Assembly: GCF_003855395.1 (NCBI RefSeq)
Contig: NZ_CP034015.1
Location: forward strand, 62,001 to 126,000
Direction: 5' to 3'
DNA length: 64,000 nucleotides
Source of the DNA: Shewanella livingstonensis
GTDB lineage: Bacteria > Pseudomonadota > Gammaproteobacteria > Enterobacterales > Shewanellaceae
Under the pieces are notes generated by a model, which did no database searches, was not told where the DNA came from, and was given only the letters and a program-made list of their open reading frames with translations. The stretch's first letter is position 1. The number at the start of each line of letters is the position of its first letter. This document shows, one piece after another, positions 39,515-48,313 of the stretch. The position numbers were made by a program, and so were the translations under genes.

Positions 39515-39624
39515 GTAGGGTACAGAGGTTAAGATGTTCAATCTTTCAAACCTTTATTTCACTAGCGATAGTGACTAGCCAAATTCGGCGCCCCAGCAAT
39601 CTAGGTTGCTGGGGCTTTTTTTTT
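39515..39624 (+). ncRNA. spf: Spot 42 small RNA
   Basis: The first 20 nt, GTAGGGTACAGAGGTTAAGA, match E. coli Spot 42 almost exactly, and TGTTCAATCTTTCA continues the match. Length is about 108 nt (E. coli 109). The end is a strong terminator: GCCCCAGCAA (39590-39599), loop TCTAGG, TTGCTGGGGC (39606-39615), then nine T. Spot 42 is an Hfq-dependent regulator of galactose and secondary-carbon metabolism. It has the conserved position between polA and engB. Confidence 0.95.
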
Positions 39625-39689
39625 GATTTTTTTCCATCATTAAAAATATTTAGAGTAAATACTTTAATGTTGATAAAAAAACAGTTATT

Positions 39690-39809
39690 ATGTCGTTATT
39701 GAGCGCCATCAAATTGAGTTGATGGCACTTGAGTCTTGTTGAATTTAGCTTCTCCCCAAAAGAGCTAATTTATTTGTACCGATGGCCGTTTGGTTATCGG
39801 TTTTTTTTT
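39690..39809 (+). ncRNA. Candidate unassigned small RNA downstream of spf
   Basis: Between spf and engB lies a segment with three successive stem-loops ending in its own terminator. Stem 1 is GCCATCAA (39705-39712)/TTGATGGC (39719-39726); stem 2 is TTAGCT (39745-39750)/AGCTAA (39763-39768) with a C-rich loop; stem 3 is CCGAT...ATCGG (39779-39800) with nine T (39801-39809). A TATTAT box lies at 39686-39691, but the -35 is weak and the box sits close to stem 1. No coding frame. I recall a second sRNA near spf in Vibrionaceae (VSsrna24); whether this is related is unknown. Confidence 0.5.
39779..39809 (+). terminator. Intrinsic terminator of the candidate sRNA
   Basis: CCGATGGCC...GGTTATCGG stem (39779-39800) with nine consecutive T. 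No annotated gene lies between this and the spf terminator 155 bp upstream, which is why an RNA gene is suspected. Confidence 0.85.
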
Positions 39810-39851
39810 GCTTAAAAATCACCATTATTACAATATAGAAAACACAGATGC

Positions 39852-39876
39852 AAAAAAGCCGACATCGCTGCCGGCT
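39852..39876 (-). terminator. Terminator of engB
   Basis: On the minus strand AGCCGG...TCGGCT is followed by TTTTTT (plus-strand A-run at 39852-39857). It lies 35 bp after the engB stop. Confidence 0.85.
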
Positions 39877-39910
39877 CTTAGTTTTACTAATCTATAATAT
39901 CACTCGACCA

Positions 39911-40597
39911 CTACTCTGGTGCTAATTCCGACGCTGACGCTTGCTCAGCCTTCTGTTCAGCTAACCATTCAGGATGGCACCAATCGTTTAAAATACTCAA
40001 TACCTTAGGCTTACCTGTGCCTTTGAGTGACGACAAAGTCTCTACCTGTACTTTATCACCAAAACTCTTTAGGGCTGCACGCACATCATTAACCGTCTTC
40101 ATTTTGACGCTTTGAGTCAATTTATCGGATTTAGTTAATAAGGCTAATACTGGAATATTGCTCAATACTGCCCACTCAATCATTTGCATATCGAGATCTT
40201 TCAGCGGATGACGAATATCCATCAATACCACCACACCGCTTAAACAGGCACGCTTTTGTAAGTACTCGCCCAGCGCCTCTTGCCATTTATTTTTTAATGC
40301 TAGAGGGACTTGTGCAAAACCATAACCTGGTAAATCGACTAAACGACGATCATCATCTAACTGAAATACGTTAATTAATTGGGTTCGACCCGGTGTTTTA
40401 CTGGTTCTGGCTAAACTTTTTTGTTCAGTAAGCGCATTTAATGCACTGGATTTACCAGCATTAGAGCGCCCTGCAAATGCAATCTCAATCCCGATATCCC
40501 CAGGAAGATACTGATCTAAATGCGCAATGTCTGGCGCACTGATTAAAAACTTAGCCCTACGGAAATCGATACGAGATTCTGTCACTCTTAACTCCAA
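39911..40597 (-). CDS. engB: Ribosome-biogenesis GTPase EngB (YihA/YsxC)
   Basis: 228 residues. The TRAFAC GTPase motifs are complete: G1 [12 protein letters not shown] (about 43-54), G2 [10 protein letters not shown]3 DLPGYGFA, G4 LTKSDK and a G5-like SSLKGTG. It is needed for large-subunit assembly. The opposite strand orientation relative to polA and spf is the same as in E. coli (yihA). Confidence 0.95.
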   Translation of the reverse strand: MELRVTESRIDFRRAKFLISAPDIAHLDQYLPGDIGIEIAFAGRSNAGKSSALNALTEQKSLARTSKTPGRTQLINVFQLDDDRRLVDLPGYGFAQVPLALKNKWQEALGEYLQKRACLSGVVVLMDIRHPLKDLDMQMIEWAVLSNIPVLALLTKSDKLTQSVKMKTVNDVRAALKSFGDKVQVETLSSLKGTGKPKVLSILNDWCHPEWLAEQKAEQASASELAPE

Positions 40598-40694
40598 TTA
40601 AATTACTTCTAGTAAACGCATTACCATAAATTTTTAACAATTGCTTACTTTTGCACATTTTCGTGTAAAATATTAGCCTGATCACATTATATAC

Positions 40695-40775
40695 CCAAGC
40701 AACGCTGATATGTGTGATGTAGTCATAAATGATCTAGCTCTTCACGAGCATCGTAAACTACATCAGAGCGCTTGG
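40695..40775. repeat. 81-bp long interrupted palindrome upstream of cytochrome c4
   Basis: Outer arms CCAAGC (40695-40700)/GCTTGG (40770-40775), middle arms TGATGTAGT (40715-40723)/ACTACATCA (40757-40765) and inner GCTC (40737-40740)/GAGC (40746-40749) would fold into one long rod. There is no T-tract on either strand. It lies 75 bp before the cytochrome gene. It could be a mobile mini-repeat or a structured leader. Confidence 0.7.
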
Positions 40776-40849
40776 AAAAAACATTTTACCACGCTTGCGG
40801 GTCTTCCTAGTAAGCTCAGGACAATAAATTAACTAGAAGTTGGAACGCC

Positions 40850-41473
40850 ATGAAAAAGTTAGCTCTTGCGCTGTCTGTAGTCGCCGCTATGTCATCATCA
40901 GTTATGGCTGAAGGTAATGCTGAAGCAGGCAAAACTAAAGCAATCGTATGTTCTGCCTGTCACGGTGCTGACGGCAATAGCATGATTGATATGTATCCTA
41001 AATTAGCAGGACAACACCCTGCCTATCTTGAAAAACAATTAACAGAATTTCGTCTTGCTGCTAAAACAGGTGGCGCAGAGGGTCGTATGAACCCAATTAT
41101 GATTGGTTTTGCAATGGGGCTCAGTGATGAAGATATCGCTGATGTTTCAGCATTCTTTGCAAGCCAAGTACAAGTTGTCGCCGACGTTACCGACGTACCT
41201 GCTGCAGGTGAAAAACTGTATAAAGGCGGTGACGCCGCTCGTGGTATTACTGCATGTGTTGCCTGTCATGGTCCTGAAGGCCAAGGCGCTGCTGCTGCAG
41301 GCTTCCCTGTCGTAGGTGGTCAGCATGCTAACTATATCAAAATTCAGCTAACACAATTTCGTGATGGAGTTCGTCACAACGATTTAAATGGCATGATGCA
41401 AGATGTAGCTAAAAAATTATCTGATGCTGATATCGAAGCATTATCTAAATATATTTCAAGTATTAAGCATTAA
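40850..41473 (+). CDS. Diheme cytochrome c4
   Basis: 207 residues with a Sec signal peptide (LALSVVAAMSSSVMA-E, cut near 20). There are two heme-binding motifs, CSACH (about 36-40) and CVACH (about 139-143), one in each of two similar halves. Distal methionines are likely in RMNPIM and LNGMMQ. This is the cytochrome c4 family, periplasmic electron carriers to terminal oxidases or nitrite/peroxide reductases. Ribosome site is weak (GTTGGAACG). Monocistronic with its own terminator. Confidence 0.93.
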   Translation: MKKLALALSVVAAMSSSVMAEGNAEAGKTKAIVCSACHGADGNSMIDMYPKLAGQHPAYLEKQLTEFRLAAKTGGAEGRMNPIMIGFAMGLSDEDIADVSAFFASQVQVVADVTDVPAAGEKLYKGGDAARGITACVACHGPEGQGAAAAGFPVVGGQHANYIKIQLTQFRDGVRHNDLNGMMQDVAKKLSDADIEALSKYISSIKH

Positions 41474-41502
41474 TACCCTTGAATTTTTGCGAATAAAAAA
41501 AT

Positions 41503-41523
41503 GGGCTTTCGAGCCCTTTTTTT
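41503..41523 (+). terminator. Intrinsic terminator of cytochrome c4
   Basis: GGGCT-TTCG-AGCCC (41503-41516) followed by seven T. The TTCG loop is an extra-stable tetraloop. Confidence 0.93.
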
Positions 41524-41747
41524 ACACTACAAAGTTGACGTTGACGTAAGCTTCATCGATTATTACTTGACATTGTTCACACTTTTAGCGTTAAATACAC
41601 CCCGTACCGAGACAAACCCAGCTGTTTGCAACATAAAACTAATAACATCAAGCAGGTTTCGGACTGATACATTTAAGATATAAGAATAAAGTAAATTTAT
41701 AATAATAATAATTTAAGACCACTCACTAATAATAACAATATGAGTCG

Positions 41748-42207
41748 CTGTTTCACTTTGAAATGCTGGTCGTAAAATTTGTAAGGAATAGACCGATTGG
41801 TCGACATGCTGTTTAGCACTGCCTTACACAACAGAGTGACTGATAACCCAGAGTATTATTTGAAGATTCAAATAATAGCAAACAAAGCTTATTGCTGAGG
41901 ATGCATTAACTGGAGGCTTTATCGCTCGAAGGTACAAAGTAACAAGGATGGTTAACTAATGTCATTGAAGACAATTAGGATATTGATGCGTCATTGAAGA
42001 CCATCTACAGAAGCTGTAGTCAGGACGGCAACAGAATATAAAAAAGCGTCATAGATGACCAATAACAACTAAAAACGGCATGGAAAGCAGAATAAATAAA
42101 GATCTGACCGGGATAGTCACATAGCAAGTACGGATACTTGGAATCAGAATAAAGTGCGTTAAGCACTATTTTTATGAGGTGGCAGTTTATACTGCCACCT
42201 TTTTTTA
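41748..42207 (+). ncRNA. csrB: CsrB-type CsrA-sequestering RNA
   Basis: The stretch has no credible coding frame but ten GGA motifs (41785, 41899, 41912, 41946, 41978, 42023, 42082, 42111, 42132, 42140), several in hairpin loops: CAAGTA-CGGA-TACTTG (42125-42140) and TGAC-CGGGATA-GTCA (about 42105-42119). It ends in a strong terminator. This spacing of GGA loops is the hallmark of CsrB/CsrC RNAs, which bind many CsrA dimers and lift CsrA repression of carbon storage, motility and biofilm genes. The 5' end is uncertain; CAATAT near 41737 may be the -10, giving about 460 nt. Confidence 0.78.
42177..42207 (+). terminator. Intrinsic terminator of the CsrB-type RNA
   Basis: AGGTGGCAGT (42177-42186), loop TTAT, ACTGCCACCT (42191-42200), then a T-run to 42207. 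A smaller hairpin AGTGC-GTTAA-GCACT (about 42152-42166) with ATTTTTA precedes it. Confidence 0.93.
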
Positions 42208-42314
42208 TTCCTAAAAAGTATTAATCTTGACATGATTTCAAATACTTACTTTTAATTAGCTGCATTCACTATATAATCATTTATTAAGTCAATACTTAGG
42301 TGCTGCTGTATTTG

Positions 42315-42977
42315 ATGAATGTATGTCCGCTTTGTAATCATTGTGCTGGTTTTTTTGTTCAAGACAAAAAAAGAGCGTTCTACAGCTGCGAACGATGTGG
42401 TTTAGTCTTTGCTAACCCAAAATCAAACCTGATGCCAGATCTTGAGCGCCAACGTTATGGTCAGGCGCAAAAGTCATCGAAACAAAAGCCATTATCACAA
42501 TTTATTCTGCCACTATTAGTTCAAATATCTCAGCAACAAAGTGGTGTACTTACTGGCCTTAATTTTGGTCGTTTACTTGATGACCAAAGTAGGCAGTCCA
42601 TTGCAAATGCAGGCCATATTGTTAATGAGTACGATCCATTTTTTGCTGCAGATCAGTCGGTACTAAAACAAACTTATGATTTTGTGTGTTGTTATCGAGT
42701 ATTTGAGCACTTTCGTCATCCTCATCGAGAATGGATATTGCTCAATCAATTGATTAAACCCGGCGGCTGGTTAGCAATAAGCACTCCCTTATTGACTGAT
42801 AAAGAGCATTTTGCCAAATGGCATTACAAAAACAATCCAACTCATGTAAGCTTTTATCAGCACTCCACATTCGAATATTTAGCATTAAATAGTGATTTTG
42901 AGCTATTATTTGCATCGAAAGATCTGGTTTTGATGCAAAAATCATCAGAATCTGATATAAAGCGCATCCTTATTTAG
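42315..42977 (+). CDS. Class I SAM-dependent methyltransferase with N-terminal zinc ribbon
   Basis: 220 residues from ATG 42315; a GTG at 42300 is possible but has no better ribosome site. A zinc-ribbon-like start (CPLCNHC ... CERCG) is followed by a reduced methyltransferase fold: the usual glycine-rich SAM motif I is not obvious (TGLNFGRLLD), whereas CCYRVFEHFRHPHREW and LIKPGGWLAISTPL match motifs II-III. The family occurs in Shewanella and Vibrio; the substrate is unknown. The weak SAM site leaves activity open. Confidence 0.72.
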   Translation: MNVCPLCNHCAGFFVQDKKRAFYSCERCGLVFANPKSNLMPDLERQRYGQAQKSSKQKPLSQFILPLLVQISQQQSGVLTGLNFGRLLDDQSRQSIANAGHIVNEYDPFFAADQSVLKQTYDFVCCYRVFEHFRHPHREWILLNQLIKPGGWLAISTPLLTDKEHFAKWHYKNNPTHVSFYQHSTFEYLALNSDFELLFASKDLVLMQKSSESDIKRILI

Positions 42978-43032
42978 TGTCTTGTAGAAATTGCTCTGCA
43001 AGAACGTGTTTAGAAAACCTAACGAGAACATC

Positions 43033-43581
43033 ATGGCTCGCAGTAAAAAAACTCGCAAAGGCGGCGAAAACGGCGCTAAGTTTGCACCAAGAGTAAAAAA
43101 AGTTGATCGCAATGCGGTCGATGGTAAAAAATCAGAAACCGGCCGAAAATCAGGCAGCCGCCATAATGAAGCGATGCTTAAACAAGCAGCGGGTAGCGCA
43201 ACGGCTAAAAATAAAGATGCACGTCATGGCAGTAAAAAGCCGGTTGCATTAATATTACCGACATCAATAACTAAGCCATTAGTGGTTAAGCCTAAACAGC
43301 CTAAACTGACTGACGAGCAAAAATTATTGCAACTTGAAGACGATCCAAGATTGAATCAGCTACTAGACCAACTTGAAGAAGGTCGTAATTTATCTGACAC
43401 CGATCAAAAGTGGTTGAATATTCAGCTAGATAAAATTGAACAACTGATGTTGAGTTTAGGCCTAACCGAAGGTGATGATACGCCAATGGAAAGCCCTAAA
43501 AAGCAACTGAGTGATGATGAACTATTGAGTCGTTTTGAATCAGGTGCCGATCTGCTTAAAGATTATCAGCAGAAAGATTAA
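43033..43581 (+). CDS. yihI: Der GTPase-activating protein YihI
   Basis: 182 residues (E. coli 169). The lysine-rich N-terminus MARSKKTRKGGENGAKFAPR fixes the start at 43033; an upstream in-frame ATG at 42991 extends beyond the homology. The acidic C-terminal half LEDDPRLNQLLDQLEEGRNL (about 103-122) is the conserved helical block. YihI stimulates the GTPase Der and so tunes 50S ribosome assembly. It forms a rightward pair with the DUF2489 gene, separated by a hairpin. Confidence 0.9.
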   Translation: MARSKKTRKGGENGAKFAPRVKKVDRNAVDGKKSETGRKSGSRHNEAMLKQAAGSATAKNKDARHGSKKPVALILPTSITKPLVVKPKQPKLTDEQKLLQLEDDPRLNQLLDQLEEGRNLSDTDQKWLNIQLDKIEQLMLSLGLTEGDDTPMESPKKQLSDDELLSRFESGADLLKDYQQKD

Positions 43582-43628
43582 TCTGCTTGATGAAAGTAAT
43601 ACCAAGCTATTTCTTGGTTTGATATCAT

Positions 43629-43655
43629 AAAACTGGCGCATATGGCGCCAGTTTT
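43629..43655 (+). terminator. Hairpin between yihI and the DUF2489 gene
   Basis: AAAACTGGCGC (43629-43639), loop ATATG, GCGCCAGTTTT (43645-43655). The T-rich arm end makes it a plausible attenuating terminator. Confidence 0.75.
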
Positions 43656-43676
43656 GTATTCAAAAAAGGATAAATT

Positions 43677-44144
43677 GTGTCTACAACCGCCATCGTTATT
43701 GCTTTACTCATTATTGTAGCCCTTGCAACCTACGCAACACACTTACTGTTAACCCTTAAGCGTCGAACCCAAGCTAATCAACTTGCACTGTCAGAACGTA
43801 AGGCTAAAGCTGAAGAGCGCAGACAGCAAATACTGACTGATATTCGATACATTGCCGCAGCAATGCTAGAAGACCGCTGTGAGCTGTCTGAAGGCGTTAT
43901 GCGCATAGGAAAACTATTTGATGCATTATCCATGTCAGAACAAGTTATGGCCGACTTCCCTAACCTATTTACCCATTACGAGTTGATTAGAAACCATCCC
44001 ATCATGGAAGCCCGCACAGCTTTACCTAAGCAGCAGCGGATGAAATTTGATTTTGAACGGATGAAATCAGAAGCAGAATTAGAACCCGTCATCCTGGACG
44101 AAGCAAAACGCATTGCAGAGTTTAATCAACCAACTACTCACTAG
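43677..44144 (+). CDS. DUF2489 domain membrane protein
   Basis: 155 residues from GTG 43677, with AAGGA 6 nt upstream. One N-terminal membrane helix (about 4-28) is followed by a basic coiled region (LKRRTQANQLALSERKAKAE) and a helical domain with IAAAMLEDRCELSEGVMRIG (about 59-78), the DUF2489 core. The function of the family is unknown. It commonly follows yihI, so a link with ribosome assembly or simple operon hitch-hiking are both possible. Confidence 0.85.
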   Translation: MSTTAIVIALLIIVALATYATHLLLTLKRRTQANQLALSERKAKAEERRQQILTDIRYIAAAMLEDRCELSEGVMRIGKLFDALSMSEQVMADFPNLFTHYELIRNHPIMEARTALPKQQRMKFDFERMKSEAELEPVILDEAKRIAEFNQPTTH

Positions 44145-44591
44145 CACTTTCCCAACAGCTTAGTGGTTGCTCCCTATGATAAACGGCTAACGCATAACCT
44201 TTGCCCAGCTAATATGTAAGGCGTTGCCAATACTCACACAGTTGCTTTGAAACGTAATAAACTCGCCATAAAATGAATAAGAACACTTTTGTTAGTGATA
44301 GCACATTCAAATCAAATACTGGAAAATTAATCTAACTGTTATGGATTAATCCTATCTAATCTCTCTCCGCTTTTATTCTACGTTGAGTGTTAGTATTTGC
44401 TATTTGCTATTTGCTATTTTGGATTAAGCATGAAATTGACACTATGACCGACTATGCTGATATGACCTAAGATAAACTGACATGCCGCAATAGATAAAAA
44501 CGTTTTTGACTGCATTTAATGACGTCGCATTGATGGTGTGTCAACACAATAAAACAAGAAGCCTACAAAGCTCAATAATTGGAATAACATC
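44145..44591. other. Intergenic region with a short tandem repeat
   Basis: 447 bp, non-coding. TATTTGC is repeated three times (44394-44414) with a partial fourth. I see no terminator or operator I would defend; it should hold the promoter of the acyltransferase gene. Confidence 0.6.
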
Positions 44592-45146
44592 ATGTTCAGT
44601 ACATTTTGCTCAGGATTACTCAAAATACTGGGTTGGAAAATAGATGGTCAACTCGATAAAACTACGCCATGCGTCATCATTGTTGGCCCACATACCAGTA
44701 ACTGGGATTTCATCATTGGTATTATCGCCCGCAGCGCCTTAGGCACCAAAATCCACTTTTTAGGTAAGCATCAGCTGTTTATTCCACCTTGGGGATGGCT
44801 TTTTCGCGCCATGGGTGGCAGCCCTGTCGATAGACGTAAATACAATAACTTGGTTGATGGCGTGGTGCTGTTATTCCAACAAGATCCACTGTATAAACTG
44901 GCCCTAGCACCAGAAGGAACTCGCGGCCCAGTAACCCGTTGGAAAAGTGGCTTTTACCATATTGCCGTTAAAGCTAATGTGGATATTGTGCCAATAGGAT
45001 TAGATTTTAGCCGTAAAGCGATTGTGATTGCCAAGCCTTTAAGACCGGCGGGAGATATTGAAGCAGAAATAAACCAACTAATGGATTTTTATCGTTCAAT
45101 CAAAGGAGTTCATCCAAAATTAGTGCCTGATTATCAACAAAACTAG
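44592..45146 (+). CDS. 1-acyl-sn-glycerol-3-phosphate acyltransferase-like protein
   Basis: 184 residues. The HX4D catalytic motif is HTSNWD (about 34-39), motif II FLGKHQLFIPPWGWLFRAMGG, motif III APEGTR (about 102-107), and motif IV IVPIGLDF. This PlsC-superfamily protein is shorter than housekeeping PlsC (~245 residues) and has no clear N-terminal membrane helix. It resembles the small acyltransferases common in marine gammaproteobacteria. Acyl acceptor unknown. Confidence 0.83.
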   Translation: MFSTFCSGLLKILGWKIDGQLDKTTPCVIIVGPHTSNWDFIIGIIARSALGTKIHFLGKHQLFIPPWGWLFRAMGGSPVDRRKYNNLVDGVVLLFQQDPLYKLALAPEGTRGPVTRWKSGFYHIAVKANVDIVPIGLDFSRKAIVIAKPLRPAGDIEAEINQLMDFYRSIKGVHPKLVPDYQQN

Positions 45147-45217
45147 GGCCTAATCATTACATTTTAACGAACTCATACAGCTCAGTTGAAATGCTATCAG
45201 AGCATCACTTACCAATA

Positions 45218-46672
45218 CTACAATACGCTTTCTAAACTTTCTGTGGCCAATACGTAACTGCCACCTAAACGGGTAATATGGGTTGGGGTGTGGATCCGTA
45301 CTAAAGATAGCACTAACCGAGTCGACTCTTGCGAGATAAACACCGGTGATTCTCCCCAAAAGGTGACTCCTGCCAAATCAAACCGACTACGAGTACTGGT
45401 GAGCACACCCGAAAAATGACTATCGGTGGCACTAACAGTACTGCGCGTAATCATCATATTGTTCAACGCAGCACCTAAACGGCTAGACTTAATAGCCACG
45501 ATAGAATCACTAATACTGAGCTGATTTACAGTAACATTATCTATAAACACCAATTTACAGTCTTCAATAATTAACTGCTCATATTGGCCTGAAAAATATT
45601 GTTGGCTATCTTGATAGCATTTACCCACACGATGACTTTTATTTTCAGGCGGTGGCTGGCGGGGTGAAGGAGGAGTTACAAGACTAGTGAGTAACAGCTG
45701 ATTAAAGATATGTTGGTGAGACTTCATCGGTACATGCCCTGCACCAGCAATAACCTTTAGCTGTGCAGTAGGTAATACATGCAGTAGCGCTTGAGCGGTC
45801 CGCAGTGGCGCAACTTGATCATCGGCACCCCAAATTAACTGCGTAGCGGGCATCTGTTGGTAATTAAGCACAGAGAAGTTTTGTTCCATTAGCGCTAATG
45901 CCGCATTAGTATTCGTTTGTTCGCCAATGGTCATATTACGAATAGACTCGTTACGGCTTAACAACTTAGTGGGATCGAATCCCGTTCCAGTTTTCTCTAA
46001 TATTTTATCCGCAAAATTATCAACCCGCGCCAACACCCGGCGTAATCCTTGGGGTAATTCACTGTTAGCCATATCTCGTTTCGAAATCTGCTTTAAATAG
46101 GCGGTACGGTCTAAAATACCCGCCGCATCAACTAACACAAGTTGCTTAATATTACCTGGATATTGGCTGGCATAGTATAAACTGATCGCCGCCCCCATCG
46201 AATGTCCCACAAGATGTACCTGAGCATTGTGATGGCGATAATGGTTAATAACCCAATCGATAACTTTGGCATATTCTTTTGGCGAGTAGGTAAATACCGC
46301 CCCTTGTGATAAGCCAAAGCCGGGTAAATCGATAGCAACAACATGGTACTGCTTAGCTAGTGCAGGAATAACCGTTAACCAATCTTTAGAGGCTAAATCT
46401 CCCAAACCATGAATAAGCACAACGGTATCACTATGCTCAAGCCCAGCTTGCACCACAAACAGCGGCGCTTGGTGACTGGGTGCCATCACTCGTTCAAATT
46501 GATAGTTTGCAGGATAATCCGCTAACTCTGCGGCGGTTAACGGTTCGGCTGTCACTGGCTTTGCAGCGCCTATTGAACGAACTTGCCTATTGATATCATT
46601 AAACCAATTAGCTTGCACGGGCATCGCCGACCACAGCAACAGCAATGATACTAATACCAATAATTTAACCAC
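45218..46672 (-). CDS. Exported alpha/beta hydrolase with a C-terminal repeat-like domain
   Basis: 484 residues. A signal peptide (LLLLWSAMPVQA, cut near 21) precedes an alpha/beta hydrolase domain (about 60-320) with oxyanion HGLGD (about 88-92), nucleophile elbow GHSMG (S158), an acid in WGADDQVAP and H in GAGHVPM. After a Pro-rich linker (TPPSPRQPPPENK, near 333-345) come ~135 residues of short Ser/Thr/Ile strands with a pentapeptide/beta-helix look (IEDCKLVFIDNVTVNQLSIS). I know no standard hydrolase with this tail; it may bind a surface polymer. Substrate unknown. Confidence 0.8.
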   Translation of the reverse strand: MVKLLVLVSLLLLWSAMPVQANWFNDINRQVRSIGAAKPVTAEPLTAAELADYPANYQFERVMAPSHQAPLFVVQAGLEHSDTVVLIHGLGDLASKDWLTVIPALAKQYHVVAIDLPGFGLSQGAVFTYSPKEYAKVIDWVINHYRHHNAQVHLVGHSMGAAISLYYASQYPGNIKQLVLVDAAGILDRTAYLKQISKRDMANSELPQGLRRVLARVDNFADKILEKTGTGFDPTKLLSRNESIRNMTIGEQTNTNAALALMEQNFSVLNYQQMPATQLIWGADDQVAPLRTAQALLHVLPTAQLKVIAGAGHVPMKSHQHIFNQLLLTSLVTPPSPRQPPPENKSHRVGKCYQDSQQYFSGQYEQLIIEDCKLVFIDNVTVNQLSISDSIVAIKSSRLGAALNNMMITRSTVSATDSHFSGVLTSTRSRFDLAGVTFWGESPVFISQESTRLVLSLVRIHTPTHITRLGGSYVLATESLESVL

Positions 46673-46699
46673 TGCAGATATCGCCTATCAGACAGCTTA

Positions 46700-47986
46700 T
46701 CAATGTTGTTCGGTGCATTGCTTTATGCTGCGAATGTCAGTACCTGTTGGGTTTTGAAATGCACGTAAACCAAACTCGGGCAATATCGCAAAAATATGGT
46801 CAAAAATATCCGCTTGAATGGCTTCATAATAGGTCCAGCGAATATCATTAGTAAAAATATACAGCTCAATGGGTAAGCCTTCGGTCGTTGGTGCAAGCTG
46901 CCTAACCATCAAAGTCATGTCTTTATGTATTTTGTCATGACGACGTAAATACTCTTGTAGGTAGGCTCTGAATGTGCCGATATTGGTTAACCGACGACCA
47001 TTCACTTTCATTTCAATATCACTGATATTGGCATTAGCGACACTGATTTCACTGAAGGTTTGGGGTAAGTATTCTTTTAAGTAATTGACCTTACCTAGGC
47101 GTAAACGTTCTTCATCAGTTAAAAATTGAATGCTATTCACATCGATATTAATTGACCGCTTAATGCGCCTGCCGCCTGACTCGGACATGCCGCGCCAGTT
47201 CTTAAATGCATCTGACACTAATGCATAAGCTGGGATCATGGTGATGGTATTGTCCCAGTTTCGTACTTTAACGGTGGTCAACGTGACATCTTCAACCGCG
47301 CCGTCTGCAGCGTATTTATCCATTTGGATCCAATCGCCTTTACTCACCATGCGGTTAGCCGCTAACTGAATACCTGCAACAAAGCCTAAAATAGTGTCGC
47401 GAAACACCAACATAACCAAACCGGTTGCAACACCTAAACCACTAAAAAAATAAATAGGCGACTGGTCGGCTAAAATAGCAAAGACCACAATTAACCCAAT
47501 AAAGAATAAGAATAGTTTAGTTAGCTGAACAAAGCTTTTTACCGGTAAACGACGATTAACGTGATTAAGATCAGCAATTTCATCGATGGCATTTAATCCG
47601 CTATACACGGCTCTAATCATAAAAAACACTAACAACGCGCTAAGAAAACGGTCAATAAAAGCGCTAATCAATTCATGCTCGGTGAGTACTATAGGGACCA
47701 ATAAATCGAGGATTAAAATGGGGATCAAAATAGCGAGACGTTCAAACACATTAAAGCGCATGAAAATATCGTCCCAGGTCACCGAAGACCGGCGGATCAC
47801 TGCATTCACACCGTGAACTACAAATCGATGGGTAATGTAATAACTTAAACCTGCCACAATCACACAAGCCAAAATTAATATCGATGTCGCGACACCATCC
47901 GATGGTTGGCTATTAATACCCAAACGGGTTAACCAAGCCGCAATTTCAATCCGCACTTCTGTATTCACAAACAAATCCTTAGCCAC
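46700..47986 (-). CDS. ybdG: MscS-family mechanosensitive channel, YbdG type
   Basis: 428 residues (E. coli YbdG 415). About five membrane spans precede the pore helix region GLGVATGLVMLVFRDTILGF (about 184-203), and the cytosolic beta domain has GDWIQMDKYAADGAVEDVTL (about 219-238), TTVKVRNWDNTITMIP and FKNWRGMSESGGRRIKRSI. These blocks are close to those of E. coli YbdG, a small-conductance channel in osmotic protection. The start lies 28 bp downstream of no gene; it has its own promoter region (47987-48240). The hydrolase gene follows after 27 bp. Confidence 0.9.
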   Translation of the reverse strand: MAKDLFVNTEVRIEIAAWLTRLGINSQPSDGVATSILILACVIVAGLSYYITHRFVVHGVNAVIRRSSVTWDDIFMRFNVFERLAILIPILILDLLVPIVLTEHELISAFIDRFLSALLVFFMIRAVYSGLNAIDEIADLNHVNRRLPVKSFVQLTKLFLFFIGLIVVFAILADQSPIYFFSGLGVATGLVMLVFRDTILGFVAGIQLAANRMVSKGDWIQMDKYAADGAVEDVTLTTVKVRNWDNTITMIPAYALVSDAFKNWRGMSESGGRRIKRSINIDVNSIQFLTDEERLRLGKVNYLKEYLPQTFSEISVANANISDIEMKVNGRRLTNIGTFRAYLQEYLRRHDKIHKDMTLMVRQLAPTTEGLPIELYIFTNDIRWTYYEAIQADIFDHIFAILPEFGLRAFQNPTGTDIRSIKQCTEQH

Positions 47987-48240
47987 GTTTGCCCTTTACT
48001 CAATCAAAAGACTTAAATTAAACCGCATAAATGCAAGCAAACATTCACAGGCTTATCAGTGTGCTCATTATGCATGGTGTTGATGTATAACGTTACCGAA
48101 ACATCGACTCTATCGGTCAAGATGATAAATTTAATGCAAGTTACTATTTTCATAATTATGTTAACAGTTACAATGAATGTGAGTATACCCACACAAGATT
48201 AAACAAAAATTAGCTTTGACGCGGTGGCAATAAAAGACAA

Positions 48241-48264
48241 TAAAAAAGGACCTTGCGGTCCTTT
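48241..48264 (-). terminator. Terminator of the hutCUH transcript
   Basis: AAAGGACC (48245-48252), loop TTGC, GGTCCTTT (48257-48264). On the minus strand it is followed by TTTTTTA. It lies 50 bp after the hutH stop. The adjoining gap (47987-48240) holds only the divergent promoter of the channel gene. Confidence 0.85.
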
Positions 48265-48313
48265 GTCAAATTACTCTAAACATATCCTATTCATGACATG
48301 TAGTTTCACTCAA

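Noticed and set aside
41501..41683. 60-residue open frame after cytochrome c4
   Set aside because: It begins inside the terminator hairpin and has no ribosome site or recognisable sequence.
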